DNA of 64,000 nucleotides, taken from assembly GCF_020535245.1 (NCBI RefSeq), contig NZ_CP084910.1, positions 2,456,501 through 2,520,500 on the forward strand, read 5' to 3'. Positions within the stretch are counted from its first letter, which is position 1; every line of letters begins with the position of its first letter. The notes under the pieces were generated by a model. That model made no database searches, was not told the origin of the DNA, and saw only the letters and a list, made by a program, of their open reading frames with translations. Both the position numbers and the translations under genes were made by a program. The stretch comes from Asticcacaulis sp. AND118. Lineage in GTDB: Bacteria; Pseudomonadota; Alphaproteobacteria; Caulobacterales; Caulobacteraceae. Below, piece after piece: positions 9,303 to 18,790 of this stretch.

Positions 9303-10628
9303 TCAGAAACTACCGGTCAAGGCCAGCGAAACATACCGCGTATCGCCCGTTCTGGGGGCATTGGGTGCCTCGGTCAGAAAGCGGCCCTTGGCGATCCAGG
9401 CGGCATTGATCTCGGCGCGCAGCTTTTTCGGTTTGACCCAGTAGCGGAAACGGCCCTCCAACTGATGGCCGGAAAAGGTTCCCGCGCGGCCTGAGGCGTC
9501 GCGCACGCCCGTGGTGGAGAAGGCGTCGGTGCGTTCGGCAAGCCACATCGGCCTGTAAACCGCGAAGGCGTCCCAGCGCGGATCAGGCGCGATCTCCAGC
9601 CGCACGCCGGGCGTCGATATATTGGCGCGCCCGATCTGGGCATAGACGCCCGCCGGGGCAAAATCGGCGCGACGCATGCCGTAAAGCGTATCGAACCGGC
9701 CGTACCTCCCGCCCGGACCGTCGCCGCTGACCCAGTCATATTCAAGCGATAGGCGCGCCTTCAGCGGTCCCCGAAAGCTGTAGCCGGCATCGAGATGGAC
9801 AAAACCTGCGCGCACATCCAGACGGGGCGCGGTGGCCGCCATCGAGGCGCTGAGGGTCCCGGTCTGAACGACCGCCTCGGCCTCATAATCGAAACGTCCC
9901 ACCGCCGGCTCACGCAGAATCCGGCCGCCGAAACTGTGCAGGTGGCGGTCGCGCGTCGGCCTTCCGCCATCGTCCTTTTCCCCGAAACCGATATAGGTCA
10001 GTTCACCGCGCACCTGATCTGCGACCGAGGCGGACACCACGCCGCCCCACAACCGGGTATCGACGCTTTCCCGATCCATACGCGTCCGGTTGTCCAGTAT
10101 GGACGCCCTGTCCTCCGGCCGCCGCGTCTGGGGCAGAACATAGATCAGGGTCGCCGCCATACCACCGCTGCCGGTGAAATCGCCCCGCAGGCCGGTATAG
10201 CCGTTGGTCGTATTGCGATAATCGTCCGCCGCCACCAGACGGCGCGAGCCCAGATTGAGCGTAAATCGTCCCGCCTGCCAGTTTGCCTTACCCTTCAGAC
10301 CGAACGGTTCGGAAAGCGAACCGGCCACATAGGCCTGAACAAATTCCAAGGTATTGACCTCACCCGTGCCGACGGCGCTGTCCGGTTCGCTGCCCCAGGC
10401 ACGGCTGTCATAGAGTTCAGCGGCTACACGAAGGTCGTTATCCAGCCGGTATTCGGCCAGAACCACCGTCCGCAGGCTCACCAGATCATCGGATTCGCCG
10501 AAACCCGCCCGGGCCTGTCCTTCCAGGGTCTCATAGCGCAGGCGCACGCTGCCGGATATTTTCAGAGCCTCCTCCGCCTGAGCGGAACCGGCGGTCAAAA
10601 GGACAAGCGGAAGCAGGGCGCGGCGCAT
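9303..10628 (-). CDS. outer-membrane beta-barrel protein, alginate-export/porin type
   Basis: A 441-residue protein with a signal peptide (cleavage near SAQAEE). It consists of alternating short beta strands and ends in the aromatic residue F typical for barrel insertion (SLALTGSF). The pattern near the N-terminus (GSVRLRYETLEGQ, LRTVVLAEYRL, ELYDSRAW) and LVAADDYRNTTNGY further on fits the alginate-export barrel family, which forms anion-selective sugar-acid channels. It lies just downstream of the lactonase-type enzyme on the same strand (107-base gap), so uptake of a sugar or sugar acid is a reasonable guess. The substrate is not determined. Confidence 0.8.
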   Translation of the reverse strand: MRRALLPLVLLTAGSAQAEEALKISGSVRLRYETLEGQARAGFGESDDLVSLRTVVLAEYRLDNDLRVAAELYDSRAWGSEPDSAVGTGEVNTLEFVQAYVAGSLSEPFGLKGKANWQAGRFTLNLGSRRLVAADDYRNTTNGYTGLRGDFTGSGGMAATLIYVLPQTRRPEDRASILDNRTRMDRESVDTRLWGGVVSASVADQVRGELTYIGFGEKDDGGRPTRDRHLHSFGGRILREPAVGRFDYEAEAVVQTGTLSASMAATAPRLDVRAGFVHLDAGYSFRGPLKARLSLEYDWVSGDGPGGRYGRFDTLYGMRRADFAPAGVYAQIGRANISTPGVRLEIAPDPRWDAFAVYRPMWLAERTDAFSTTGVRDASGRAGTFSGHQLEGRFRYWVKPKKLRAEINAAWIAKGRFLTEAPNAPRTGDTRYVSLALTGSF

Positions 10629-10735
10629 GGCGACTCTCTCTATGCTGTGGGGAAACCCGCGGCCGCGTACCGTAGGGCACGCGCATCATAAAGGGCTTCG
10701 CGGCGGCGGGCACCTCTTTTTTCAGCCTCCCGCTT

Positions 10736-11647
10736 TCAGGCGCCCCGCGTATTGACATAGAGCGCAAACAGCGACTGCCCCGCCGTCATGAACAGACGGT
10801 TGCGCGCCTTCCCGCCGAAGACCAGATTGGCGCAACGATTGGGCAGATGGATATGGCCGATGGCCACACCGTCCGGTGCAAAAACGCGCACGCCGTTCAG
10901 CCCTTCGCCACCGCCCCAACCGCACCACAGATTGCCGTCCTCGTCGCATCGAAAGCCGTCCGGCATCCCCGGCGCGCAATCGACAAAGATACGCCCGTTG
11001 GCCAGCGTATCTCCCGTCACATCAAAGACCCAGATGCGCTTGGGCTCGCCCGACTGCGCAATATAACAAAGCCGCTCATCCGGCGAAAAGCAGATGCCGT
11101 TGGGCCGGTCGATGGCGTCGCTCACCACGGTCAGCCCCGCTTCGGTCCAACGATAGACATTCGTCGGCAGTTCGGGCTCGGCGCGATAACCTTCGTAGTC
11201 GCTGAGGATTCCGAACGGCGGATCGGTGAACCACACGCTGCCATCGCTTTTCACCGTCACATCATTGGGCGAGTTGAGCCGCTTACCGTCGTAATGGCTG
11301 GCCAGTGTGGTGATATTTCCGTCATATTCTGTGCGGGTGACGCTGCGCGTGCCGTGCTGGCAGGTGATCAGCCGTCCCTGCCGGTCGCGGGTGTTGCCAT
11401 TGGCGAAGTCCGAGGGCTTGCGAAAGACCGACACAGACCCGGTCTCCTCGTCCCAGCGCAGCACGCGGTTATTGGGGATGTCGCTCCACAGCAGATAGCG
11501 TCCGTCGCCGAACCACACCGGCCCCTCGCCCCAGCGCGTACCTTCAAACAGCTTCTCGACCGCCGTCAGGGCTAGGCGATACTTGTCGAAGCGCGGGTCG
11601 AGGCTTTCGATGGACGGGTCGGGGTAGATTGCGGACGGTTGCCACAT
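10736..11647 (-). CDS. SMP-30/gluconolactonase-family lactonase
   Basis: A 303-residue protein without a signal peptide. It shows the six-bladed propeller pattern of SMP-30/gluconolactonase enzymes: EGPVWFGDGRYLLWSDIPNNRVLRWD, the metal-binding SPNDVTVKSDGSVWFTDPPFG loop, DRPNGICFSPDE and PDGFRCDEDGNLW. Such enzymes hydrolyse aldonolactones (glucono- or xylono-lactone) with a divalent cation. It is divergent from the GH2 gene, with a perfect palindrome between them. It may act on sugars released by the neighbouring glycosidases. The exact lactone is not known. Confidence 0.85.
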   Translation of the reverse strand: MWQPSAIYPDPSIESLDPRFDKYRLALTAVEKLFEGTRWGEGPVWFGDGRYLLWSDIPNNRVLRWDEETGSVSVFRKPSDFANGNTRDRQGRLITCQHGTRSVTRTEYDGNITTLASHYDGKRLNSPNDVTVKSDGSVWFTDPPFGILSDYEGYRAEPELPTNVYRWTEAGLTVVSDAIDRPNGICFSPDERLCYIAQSGEPKRIWVFDVTGDTLANGRIFVDCAPGMPDGFRCDEDGNLWCGWGGGEGLNGVRVFAPDGVAIGHIHLPNRCANLVFGGKARNRLFMTAGQSLFALYVNTRGA

Positions 11648-11743
11648 GACGGATCTCCGGTTTCCTTCTGGCTACACCGGACCGGGGGCGTAAAGCAAAC
11701 CCCACAATCATAGTATAAATTGCCTTGCGTAACGCTCAAAACC

Positions 11744-11757
11744 GGTCATTAATGACC
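11744..11757. promoter_or_regulatory. perfect 14-bp palindrome in the gnl-like/GH2 divergent promoter region
   Basis: GGTCATTAATGACC is fully self-complementary and lies about 88 bases upstream of the GH2 start and 97 bases upstream of the lactonase start. Such a site would suit a dimeric GntR- or LysR-type regulator. No such regulator is encoded next to it. Confidence 0.5.
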
Positions 11758-11844
11758 AAAAAAGCGCAGCGGTTCGACGGCACCAACGCCGTACCGCGTA
11801 GAATGACGGAAGCCGCATAAGCGGCGGGCTGACAGGGAAACAAC

Positions 11845-14211
11845 ATGCTAAAACGATACGCCGTGGTCATGGCTGCGCTGATGTTCGCCGCTTCGGGCGC
11901 GATTGCGGGCGAAACCCTCAACTTCGATGCCGGCTGGACCTTTGCCAGAGGCGACATCGAGGGGGCGGAAACGGTCGCGGGCGCCCCTGCTGACTGGCAA
12001 CCCGTCAACCTGCCGCACGACTGGGCCATTTCCGGGCCCTTCGATCAGAACGCCGCTTCGACCGGTTCCGGCGGCTGGCTGCCGACGGGCGTCGCCTGGT
12101 ATCGCAAGACCTTCCCCCTGACACCCGAACTGAAAGGCAAGCGCGTCTTTATCGAACTGGACGGCGTGATGGAACGCGGCGGCGTGTGGATCAACGGCAT
12201 GCACGTCGGCCATCGCCCCAACGGCTATTCCAGCGTGCGCTATGAGATCACCGACCATCTGAAGGACGGCGACAATGTTGTTTCGGTACGCGCCGACACT
12301 TCGGCCCAGCCGGCTTCGCGCTGGTACGCCGGGGGCGGCATCTATCGCCACGTCAAGCTGATCGTCAGCGGCGATATCCATGTCAATAGCTGGGGCACCT
12401 TCGTCACCACGCCCAGGATCGATGCGCAAAGCGCCGCGGTTAAGGTCGAAAGCGCTATTGTCAATCAGTCGAAAACCGACCGCACGGCGCATCTGGAAAT
12501 CGCCCTGACCGGCCCGGACGGCAAGCCCGCCGGCACCTTCAAGGGCCCGGCCCGGACCCTGCCCGCCGGGCGCTCGGTCAAGCTCGCTGCCGAAGGCGCG
12601 CTATCCAATCCGAAGCTGTGGGATGTCGGTCAGGGCAACCTCTATATCGCCGAAGTGAAGGTGATCGCGGACAATGGTGAAACGCTGGAAACGGACCGCG
12701 CCACCTTCGGCGTGCGCACTATCGAATTCCGTGCCGATACCGGCTTCTGGCTCAATGGCAAAAATATCAAGCTGAAAGGCACCGCCATCCACGCCGACGG
12801 CGGGGCTTTCGGCATGGCCGTGCCGTTGAGCTTCTACGAGCGTCGGCTGCGCGGCCTCCAGGCGCTGGGCGTCAACGCCATCCGCACCGCGCACCATCCG
12901 TTCTCGCCGGAATTCCTCGACCTGTGCGACCGTCTGGGCATCGTGGTGATGAACGAGGCCTTCGACATGTGGACGGTGGCCAAGAACCCGAAGGACTACC
13001 ACCTGTTCTTCACCGACTGGTCCTCACTGGATGCGCGCGATTTCGCCAAGCGCGACCGCAACCACCCTTCGGTCGTCATCTGGTCGATCGGCAACGAGAT
13101 CCACGATACGCCCTACCCCATCGTCGCCAAGTCGATCCTGACCCGCCTGCAAAACATCTTCCACGAAGAAGACCCGTCACGTCCGGTGACTATGGCCCTG
13201 TTCCGCCCCAACACCACGGGCGACTACAAGAACGGGCTGGCCGACCTGCTGGACGTGGTGGGTCAGAACTATCGCGAAAACGAGTTGGTGCAGGCCTCGA
13301 AGGACAAGCCGACGCGCAAGATCATCGGCACGGAAAACTCCAAGAACCGCGCGTCGTGGATTCCGGTGCGCGACTATGCCCCCTATGCCGGCATGTTCCT
13401 GTGGACCGGCGCGGACTATCTGGGCGAGGCCGACCGCGCGGGCTGGCCTTTCATCTCCAACCCGTCGGGGCTGGTCGACCGTACCGATGTCGTAACGCCC
13501 ATCGGGTGGGAGCGCGCCTCGTGGTGGGCGGAAGCGCCCGTGGTCAAGATCGGCCGCCGCGTCACCGAGGTCATCGACACCTCCGAACTGCCGACCATGG
13601 TGGGCGTGGCCATGCCTCAGCCCAAGGGGCCGGGCGTGCTCAACGACTGGACACCGGACGATTCGAACCCGCATACGGAAAAGGTCGAGATCGTCGCCAA
13701 TACGCCGACGGTCGAGCTGTTCCTCAATGGCAAGTCGCTGGGCAGGAAGCCCAAAAATGCCGACGACAGCGCCATCAAATACGACGTGCCTTATGCTGCC
13801 GGGACGGTCCGCGTAGTGGGCTACGACGCTGCGGGCAAGATCGTGGCGCAGGACGAACTGAAGACCGCCGGCCCCGCGGCTTCGGTGCGGCTGATTGCCG
13901 AACAGAAGGCGCTGACGCCCGGCTTCGATCACGTGGGCTATATCCGCGCCGAAGTGGTCGATGCCAGGGGCGTGCGCGTGCCCAATGCGGCTCAGGCACT
14001 GACCGTGGCAGTCGAAGGCGCGGGTACGCTGGCGGCGTTCGACAACGGTTCGCCGACGGATTCGACCGTGTTCTCGTCGCCGACGCGCAAGGCTTGGAAT
14101 GGCCGCGCGCTGGTCATGGTCCGCGCCACGGACACCAAAGGCAAGATCAAGGTCACGGTCTCCGGCGAAGGACTCAAGCCCGCGACGGTGACGCTGGACG
14201 CCAAAGAGTAG
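11845..14211 (+). CDS. exported glycoside hydrolase family 2 (beta-galactosidase type)
   Basis: A 788-residue enzyme with a signal peptide (MLKRYAVVMAALMFAASGAIAG). Domain order is as in GH2: sugar-binding sandwich (GWTF, LPHDWAISGPF, WYRKTF, GVWINGMHVG), immunoglobulin-like domain, TIM barrel, and C-terminal sandwich domains with an Ig-like repeat (PNAAQALTVAVEG). Catalytic residues are visible: acid/base Glu418 in WSIGNE and probable nucleophile Glu497 in IIGTEN, followed by FLWTGADYLGE. The closest type is the exported beta-galactosidase group; a related beta-glycosidase cannot be ruled out. It is the first gene of a cluster with GH39, hydrolase and SDR genes. Confidence 0.9.
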   Translation: MLKRYAVVMAALMFAASGAIAGETLNFDAGWTFARGDIEGAETVAGAPADWQPVNLPHDWAISGPFDQNAASTGSGGWLPTGVAWYRKTFPLTPELKGKRVFIELDGVMERGGVWINGMHVGHRPNGYSSVRYEITDHLKDGDNVVSVRADTSAQPASRWYAGGGIYRHVKLIVSGDIHVNSWGTFVTTPRIDAQSAAVKVESAIVNQSKTDRTAHLEIALTGPDGKPAGTFKGPARTLPAGRSVKLAAEGALSNPKLWDVGQGNLYIAEVKVIADNGETLETDRATFGVRTIEFRADTGFWLNGKNIKLKGTAIHADGGAFGMAVPLSFYERRLRGLQALGVNAIRTAHHPFSPEFLDLCDRLGIVVMNEAFDMWTVAKNPKDYHLFFTDWSSLDARDFAKRDRNHPSVVIWSIGNEIHDTPYPIVAKSILTRLQNIFHEEDPSRPVTMALFRPNTTGDYKNGLADLLDVVGQNYRENELVQASKDKPTRKIIGTENSKNRASWIPVRDYAPYAGMFLWTGADYLGEADRAGWPFISNPSGLVDRTDVVTPIGWERASWWAEAPVVKIGRRVTEVIDTSELPTMVGVAMPQPKGPGVLNDWTPDDSNPHTEKVEIVANTPTVELFLNGKSLGRKPKNADDSAIKYDVPYAAGTVRVVGYDAAGKIVAQDELKTAGPAASVRLIAEQKALTPGFDHVGYIRAEVVDARGVRVPNAAQALTVAVEGAGTLAAFDNGSPTDSTVFSSPTRKAWNGRALVMVRATDTKGKIKVTVSGEGLKPATVTLDAKE

Positions 14212-14216
14212 ACGCG

Positions 14217-14332
14217 CGTTCCCCTCTCCCTTGAGGGAGAGGGTGGCCGACAGGCCGGGTGAGGGAGAAATACCACCGCGCCCATCCCCCTCACCCCAGC
14301 CCTCTCCCCATAGGGAGAGGGGGTTACAGGAT
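14217..14332. repeat. GC-rich hairpin repeats between GH2 and GH39
   Basis: Two hairpins of the CTCCC family stand in tandem: CCCTCTCCC TTGA GGGAGAGGG at the left and CCCTCTCCCC AT A-GGGAGAGGG at the right, joined by GGCCGACAGGCC and CCCTCACCCCAGCC segments. They fill the whole gap between the two glycosidase genes. Confidence 0.65.
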
Positions 14333-14338
14333 AATAAA

Positions 14339-16007
14339 ATGCGCCATATCCTTACGCTTTCGGCGGCTCTGATCGCCCTCGCCCTGCCCGCCGCGGCACA
14401 GGACTTCTTCCCGGTCACCGTCACGGTCGACGCCTCGAAATCCACCGGCCCGCTCAAGCCCGTCTGGCGCTTCTTCGGCGCCGACCGATGAGCCCAACTA
14501 CGCCACCATGAAGGACGGGCAGAAACTGCTCGGTCATCTGGGCGAACTGAAGCCCAAGCAGGTTTATTTCCGCGCCCACAACCTGCTCAATACCGGCGAC
14601 GGCACGGCGGCCTTCAAGTGGGGCAGCACCAACGCCTATACCGAGGATAAGGACGGCAAGCCGGTCTATAACTGGATGATCACCGACATGATCATCGATT
14701 CGTATCTGGATCGCGGCGTGCGGCCGTATCTGCAGATCGGCTTCATGCCGCAAGCCCTGTCGTCTGCCCCCGAAGGCATGCCCTATCGCCACTCATGGCG
14801 GCCCGGCTTCAAGTACGAACTGATCGAAGGCGGGTGGAACTACCCGCCCAACGACTACAAAAAATGGGAAGAACTGGTCTATCAGTGGACCAGACACAAT
14901 GTCGAAAAGTACGGCAAGGACGAGGTCCTGACCTGGTATTTCGAGGTGTGGAACGAGCCCAACGGTCCGTCCTACTGGAAGGGCACGCCGGAAGAATTCT
15001 ACAAGACGCACGACTATGCCATCGCGGGCGTCAAACGCGCCCTGCCCGAAGCCCGCGTCGGCGGTCCGGACGTGGCGGGCTCCGGCGGGGCCTTCATGGA
15101 CGGCTTCCTGAAACACGTCGTCTCCGGCACCAACTACGCCACGGGTCAGACCGGCACGCCGACCGACTTCCTCGCCTTCCACGCCAAGGGCCAGCCCAAG
15201 TTTATTGACGGCCACGTTCGCATGGGCATGACCAGCCAACTCAAAGGCATAGATACCGGCTTCCGGAAGATCGCCGCCGTTCCCGAACTGAAAGACACGC
15301 CCATCGTCATCGGCGAGAGCGACCCCGAAGGGTGCGCGGCCTGTCCGGGTGCGGCCAACGGCTATCGCAACGGTACCATGTATTCGAGCTATACCGCCGC
15401 TTCTTTCGCCCGCATCTGGGAATTGTCTGAACGGCACAAGGTCAATCTGGAAGGCGTGCTGACCTGGGCCTTCACCTTCGAGGATCAGCCGTGGTTCGCC
15501 GGTTACCGCCAACTGGCCACCAATGGCGTCGACCTGCCCGTGCTCAACGTCTTTCGCATGTATGCGAAGCTGGGGCCGGACAAGCTCAGCGCCACCTCTT
15601 CGGCGCAGGTGCCGCTGGACGAGATGATCGCTACGGTGACGCAGAAGAACGATGTCGGCGTCATGGCCACCCGCGACGGCACGAAGGTCGCGATCCTGCT
15701 GTGGCACTATAATGACGACGACCTCAAAGGGCCGGATGCGCAGATCGCCGTCACTCTCAGCGGGCTCGGCAAGGCTGCATCGCGCAAGGTCACGCAATAC
15801 CTTGTCGATCCGCAAACCGCCAATGCCTATACGGCGTGGCAGAAGATGGGATCACCGCCATCGCCCGATCAGGACCAGTATAAACAGCTTGAAGCCGCCT
15901 CGGTCATGCAACCGGTTGCCTTGCCCGCCGTAGCGGTTAAGAAGGGACAGGCGACGCTCAACCTGACCCTCGTGCGTCAGGGCGTCACCCTGCTGATCAT
16001 CGAGTAA
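14339..16007 (+). pseudogene. glycoside hydrolase family 39 (beta-xylosidase type), frameshifted
   Basis: The 5' part starts at 14339 with a good signal peptide (MRHILTLSAALIALALPAAAQ) and runs to WRFFGAD, where TGA stops it at 14489. The rest of the protein continues in another frame from 14487 (DEPNYATMKDGQKLL). Related enzymes read FFGADEPNYA without a break, and a 4-base insertion (CGAT in GCCGACCGATGAG) explains the shift. The catalytic half is intact: acid/base Glu in FEVWNEPNG (14955-14957) and nucleophile Glu in VIGESDPEG (15315-15317). Repaired, the protein would have 554 residues. A start at 14508 would give a 499-residue enzyme without export signal. A sequencing error is possible. 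Confidence 0.8.
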
Positions 16008-16029
16008 CCGGCACCCGGAGGGGGAAAGC

Positions 16030-16845
16030 ATGAAGGGTTTGGTTCGCGCCGCCGTGGTGGCGCTCGGTCTGGCCGTGAGCCTGAGCGCCTGCGCCCCTGT
16101 GGTGCGCAGCAATATCTACTTCCCTGAGCCCCTGCCCGCCGCGCTTGAATGGCCCGCCGCTGCCCCGCGCGAGGTCAGCGTCACCACCGCCGACGGCCTG
16201 AGCCTCAAGGGCTATTACTATCCGCCGCGCGAGCCCGGAAAGCGCCTGATCGTCTTCTTCCACGGCAATGGCGGCAACCGTTACACCGCCGCGCGCTACG
16301 CCGCGCCTCTGACGCAGGAGGGCGACGGCCTGCTGATCGCCGACTATCGCGGCTATGGCGGCAATCCGGGCAAGCCCAGCGAAACGGGCCTGCGCGCCGA
16401 CGCCGCGGCCTTCATCGCCTATGGCCGCACCCTGCAACCCGGCGCACTCGTCTATCTGTTCGGTCACTCGCTGGGCGGTGGCGTGGTGCTCGATGCGGCG
16501 ACCCGCGAAGACATAGCCGGTGTGATTACGCTCGGTACCTTCTCGTCCTTGTCGGACATGGCACCGGCCTATGCGCGGCCAATCCTGCCCGACCGCTTCG
16601 ACAACCGCAAAGCCGTCACGCACCTGAAGGCCTCGCTTCTGCTGATCCACGGCACGGCGGATAATGTCGTGCCGTTCGCTCAGGGCAAGGCGCTCAACGA
16701 CGCGGCCACCACCGCCAATGCCGATGTGCGCTTCCTGCAGCTTAAGGGCGCCGACCACCATCCGGACTTTGCCAGGCTCGCGCCCTCAGTCCTCCAACAG
16801 ATCGGGCAGATGCCCTTCAACGATCGGAATATCCATGCTCAATGA
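16030..16845 (+). CDS. alpha/beta-hydrolase lipoprotein
   Basis: A 271-residue protein with a lipoprotein signal ending in LSAC (Cys21), so it is probably anchored in the outer or inner membrane. The alpha/beta-hydrolase fold shows the oxyanion region FFHGNGGN, the nucleophile Ser147 in GHSLGG, the acid in HGTADNVVP and the base in GADHHPD. It resembles the BEM46/YfhR-like hydrolases with unknown substrates; an esterase acting on acetylated or feruloylated sugars would fit the setting but is not shown. GGAGGGGGAAAG is a strong ribosome binding site. Its 3' end overlaps the next gene by 11 bases. Confidence 0.85.
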   Translation: MKGLVRAAVVALGLAVSLSACAPVVRSNIYFPEPLPAALEWPAAAPREVSVTTADGLSLKGYYYPPREPGKRLIVFFHGNGGNRYTAARYAAPLTQEGDGLLIADYRGYGGNPGKPSETGLRADAAAFIAYGRTLQPGALVYLFGHSLGGGVVLDAATREDIAGVITLGTFSSLSDMAPAYARPILPDRFDNRKAVTHLKASLLLIHGTADNVVPFAQGKALNDAATTANADVRFLQLKGADHHPDFARLAPSVLQQIGQMPFNDRNIHAQ

Positions 16846-17596
16846 CCTCAAAGGCAAATCCGTCCTCATCACCGGCGCGTCGTCGGGCATAGGTGCGGCG
16901 GTGGCCCAGGGCTTTGCCGAATACGGCGCTTCGGTCGCCGTCCACTATGCGTCGAACGCCGAAGGCGCTCAGGCCGTAGCCGACGCCATCATCGCGGCGG
17001 GCGGCACGGCGGTGATCGTTCAGGCCGATCTGACCGATCCGAAAACCGCCAAGGGCATGGTCGAAGAAGCCGCGCAAAAGCTGGGCAAGCTCAACATCCT
17101 CGTCAACAATGCCGGCAGCCTGTGCGGCCGCCGCCCGTTCATGGAGATAGATGACGAACTCTACGACAAGGTGATGAACCTCAATGTGCGCTCGGTGATC
17201 AACGCCTCTCAGGCGGCGGTGCCCCTGATCGAACAACAGGATGGCGGCGCCATCATCAATGTCGGCTCGATCGCCGGCAATGACGGCGGCGGACCGGGCT
17301 CAGGTCACTATGCCTGCGCCAAGGCCTATATTCACAACCTGACCCGCCATATGGCGCGCGATCTGGCCAAGCGCAGCATCCGCGTCAATGCCATCGCCCC
17401 GGGCGTCATCGGCACGCCCTTCCACGCGGCGACCCCTGCCGACCGCATGGAAGCGATGAAGAACTCGACGCAACTGGGGCGCATCGGCACGCCGGAAGAC
17501 TGCGTCGGCACGGTGCTCTATCTGGCGTCGGGGCGCATGAGCGGCTACGTGACGGGGCAGATCGTCCACATCAACGGCGGGCAGTATATGCCGTAA
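16835..17596 (+). CDS. SDR-family oxidoreductase
   Basis: A 253-residue classical short-chain dehydrogenase. The cofactor motif is GASSGIG (residues 14-20), followed by NNAG, Ser in INVGS, and YACAK with Tyr159 and Lys163. An Ala rather than an acidic residue near beta-2 (VAVHYASN) suggests NADP(H). The start at 16835 lies inside the hydrolase gene, so translation is probably coupled. In this cluster it may oxidise or reduce a sugar released by the glycosidases. The substrate is unknown. Confidence 0.88.
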   Translation: MLNDLKGKSVLITGASSGIGAAVAQGFAEYGASVAVHYASNAEGAQAVADAIIAAGGTAVIVQADLTDPKTAKGMVEEAAQKLGKLNILVNNAGSLCGRRPFMEIDDELYDKVMNLNVRSVINASQAAVPLIEQQDGGAIINVGSIAGNDGGGPGSGHYACAKAYIHNLTRHMARDLAKRSIRVNAIAPGVIGTPFHAATPADRMEAMKNSTQLGRIGTPEDCVGTVLYLASGRMSGYVTGQIVHINGGQYMP

Positions 17597-17599
17597 GCG

Positions 17600-17630
17600 T
17601 AAGGGCATTGCGCCCTTATGCCGGTTTTTC
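17600..17630 (+). terminator. terminator after the glycosidase/SDR cluster
   Basis: TAAGGGC ATTGC GCCCTTA forms a 7-bp hairpin right after the SDR stop codon, followed after 3 bases by GGTTTTTC. Confidence 0.6.
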
Positions 17631-17666
17631 GATCATGTACGCTCTTTTTCGTAAAGGAGCGTTCCC

Positions 17667-17918
17667 ATGATCGACGACATCAACACGGAAACCTTCGAAG
17701 ACGGCGAGCGCGTCGAGCACGCTGAAAAGGGCCTCGGCACGGTCAGTCACGACCCCGCGGACGAAGATCTGATCGTGCCACCCAAGGAAGAACGCAAGGG
17801 CGGTTCCGACATGGTCTATATCGTGTGGGACGACGACCGCTTCCCGGTCGGCAAGGTCCCGGTTTCGGAGTTGCAAAAGGTGCCCGACGCCACGGCGGCG
17901 ATTTCGACAGGGGTTTAG
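17667..17918 (+). CDS. small acidic hypothetical protein
   Basis: An 83-residue protein with a clear AAGGAG site upstream. The middle part (DGERVEHAEKGLGTV and MVYIVWDDDRFPVGKVPVSELQKV) looks like a short SH3-like beta-barrel of the kind found in CarD-like or DUF3553 proteins: a G-x-x-V-x-H-x-x-x-G-x-G-x-V start and a YIVWDDDR strand. No catalytic residues can be named. It stands alone between two terminator or repeat regions. Confidence 0.75.
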   Translation: MIDDINTETFEDGERVEHAEKGLGTVSHDPADEDLIVPPKEERKGGSDMVYIVWDDDRFPVGKVPVSELQKVPDATAAISTGV

Positions 17919-17926
17919 CCCTGTCA

Positions 17927-18100
17927 TACCTCCCCAACTTGTTGGGGAGGGGGACCGCGCCCGAAGGGCGGGGTGGTGGGGGTATCTTGCGATAGGTCCA
18001 CTGGTCCAGCCGGTTGGAATTTAGAAAGAAACCCCACCACCACATCTCACTTGCTTCGCAAGTTCGTGCGGCCCCCCTCCCCGGCATAGCCAGGGAGGAA
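17927..18100. repeat. GC-rich compound inverted repeat (second copy)
   Basis: The same architecture as at 1413-1587: TACCTCCCC..TTGGGGAGGGGGACC at the left, GGTGGTGGGG, an inner GGTATCTTGCGATA segment, then CCCCACCACC and GGCCCCCCTCCCC..AGGGAGG at the right. It again lies between two convergent genes, here the 83-residue gene and modC. Confidence 0.75.
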
Positions 18101-18103
18101 TGA

Positions 18104-18790
18104 TTACGAACCTAATGCCTTCAACGCCAGCGCCTCAATCTCAGCCTGAGACAGACCTTCAAGCGTCGCCGCCGGACGCTCACTCAGCCGCCCGTTCTGC
18201 ATATAGACCGCGTGCTCAGTTAGCCGCGCCACCTCCAGAGGATCGTGGCTGACGTACAGTACCGGCACGCGCGCGGCCAAGTCGCGGATCAGCGGCAATA
18301 TCTCCGCCCGCGCGGGCTGATCGAGGCTCGACAAAGGCTCGTCCATCAGCAGCAGGTCCGGCCCGGACAACAGGGCCCGCGCCATCGACACGCGCTGGCG
18401 CTCTCCGCCCGACAACCGCGCCACATTACGCGGCAGAAGCGCGTCGATGCGCAACAGATCGATAATCGCCACCTTGTCCGCACCTTTCGGATTGCGTTTA
18501 AGGGCAAAATCGAGATTGCCTTCGACCGACAGATGGCTGAACAACGACGGCTCCTGAAACACATAGCCGACCGCGCGTTTGTGGACCGGCAGGAAGCCCC
18601 GGCCATCCTGCCACACCGCATCCCCCACCTGAACCCGCCCGTTCAGTCGCTCCAGCCCGGCAATGGCGCGCAGCAGCGTCGTCTTGCCCGATCCCGACGG
18701 CCCCATGATCGCCGTGAGCCCCGCGCCTGCCTCGAAGGCCACGGCCAGGTCGAGATCGCCGATTTTTCCGCTCAGATCGATGCTGATCAT
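18104..18790 (-). CDS. modC: molybdate ABC transporter ATP-binding protein
   Basis: A 228-residue ATPase that powers molybdate import. Walker A is GPSGSGKTT, the signature is [15 protein letters not shown], Walker B is [12 protein letters not shown] and the H-loop is VLYVSHD. It is shorter than E. coli ModC (about 350 residues) because the C-terminal molybdate-binding regulatory domain is absent. The start at 18790 shares an ATGA overlap with the modB stop, so the two are translationally coupled. Confidence 0.88.
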   Translation of the reverse strand: MISIDLSGKIGDLDLAVAFEAGAGLTAIMGPSGSGKTTLLRAIAGLERLNGRVQVGDAVWQDGRGFLPVHKRAVGYVFQEPSLFSHLSVEGNLDFALKRNPKGADKVAIIDLLRIDALLPRNVARLSGGERQRVSMARALLSGPDLLLMDEPLSSLDQPARAEILPLIRDLAARVPVLYVSHDPLEVARLTEHAVYMQNGRLSERPAATLEGLSQAEIEALALKALGS

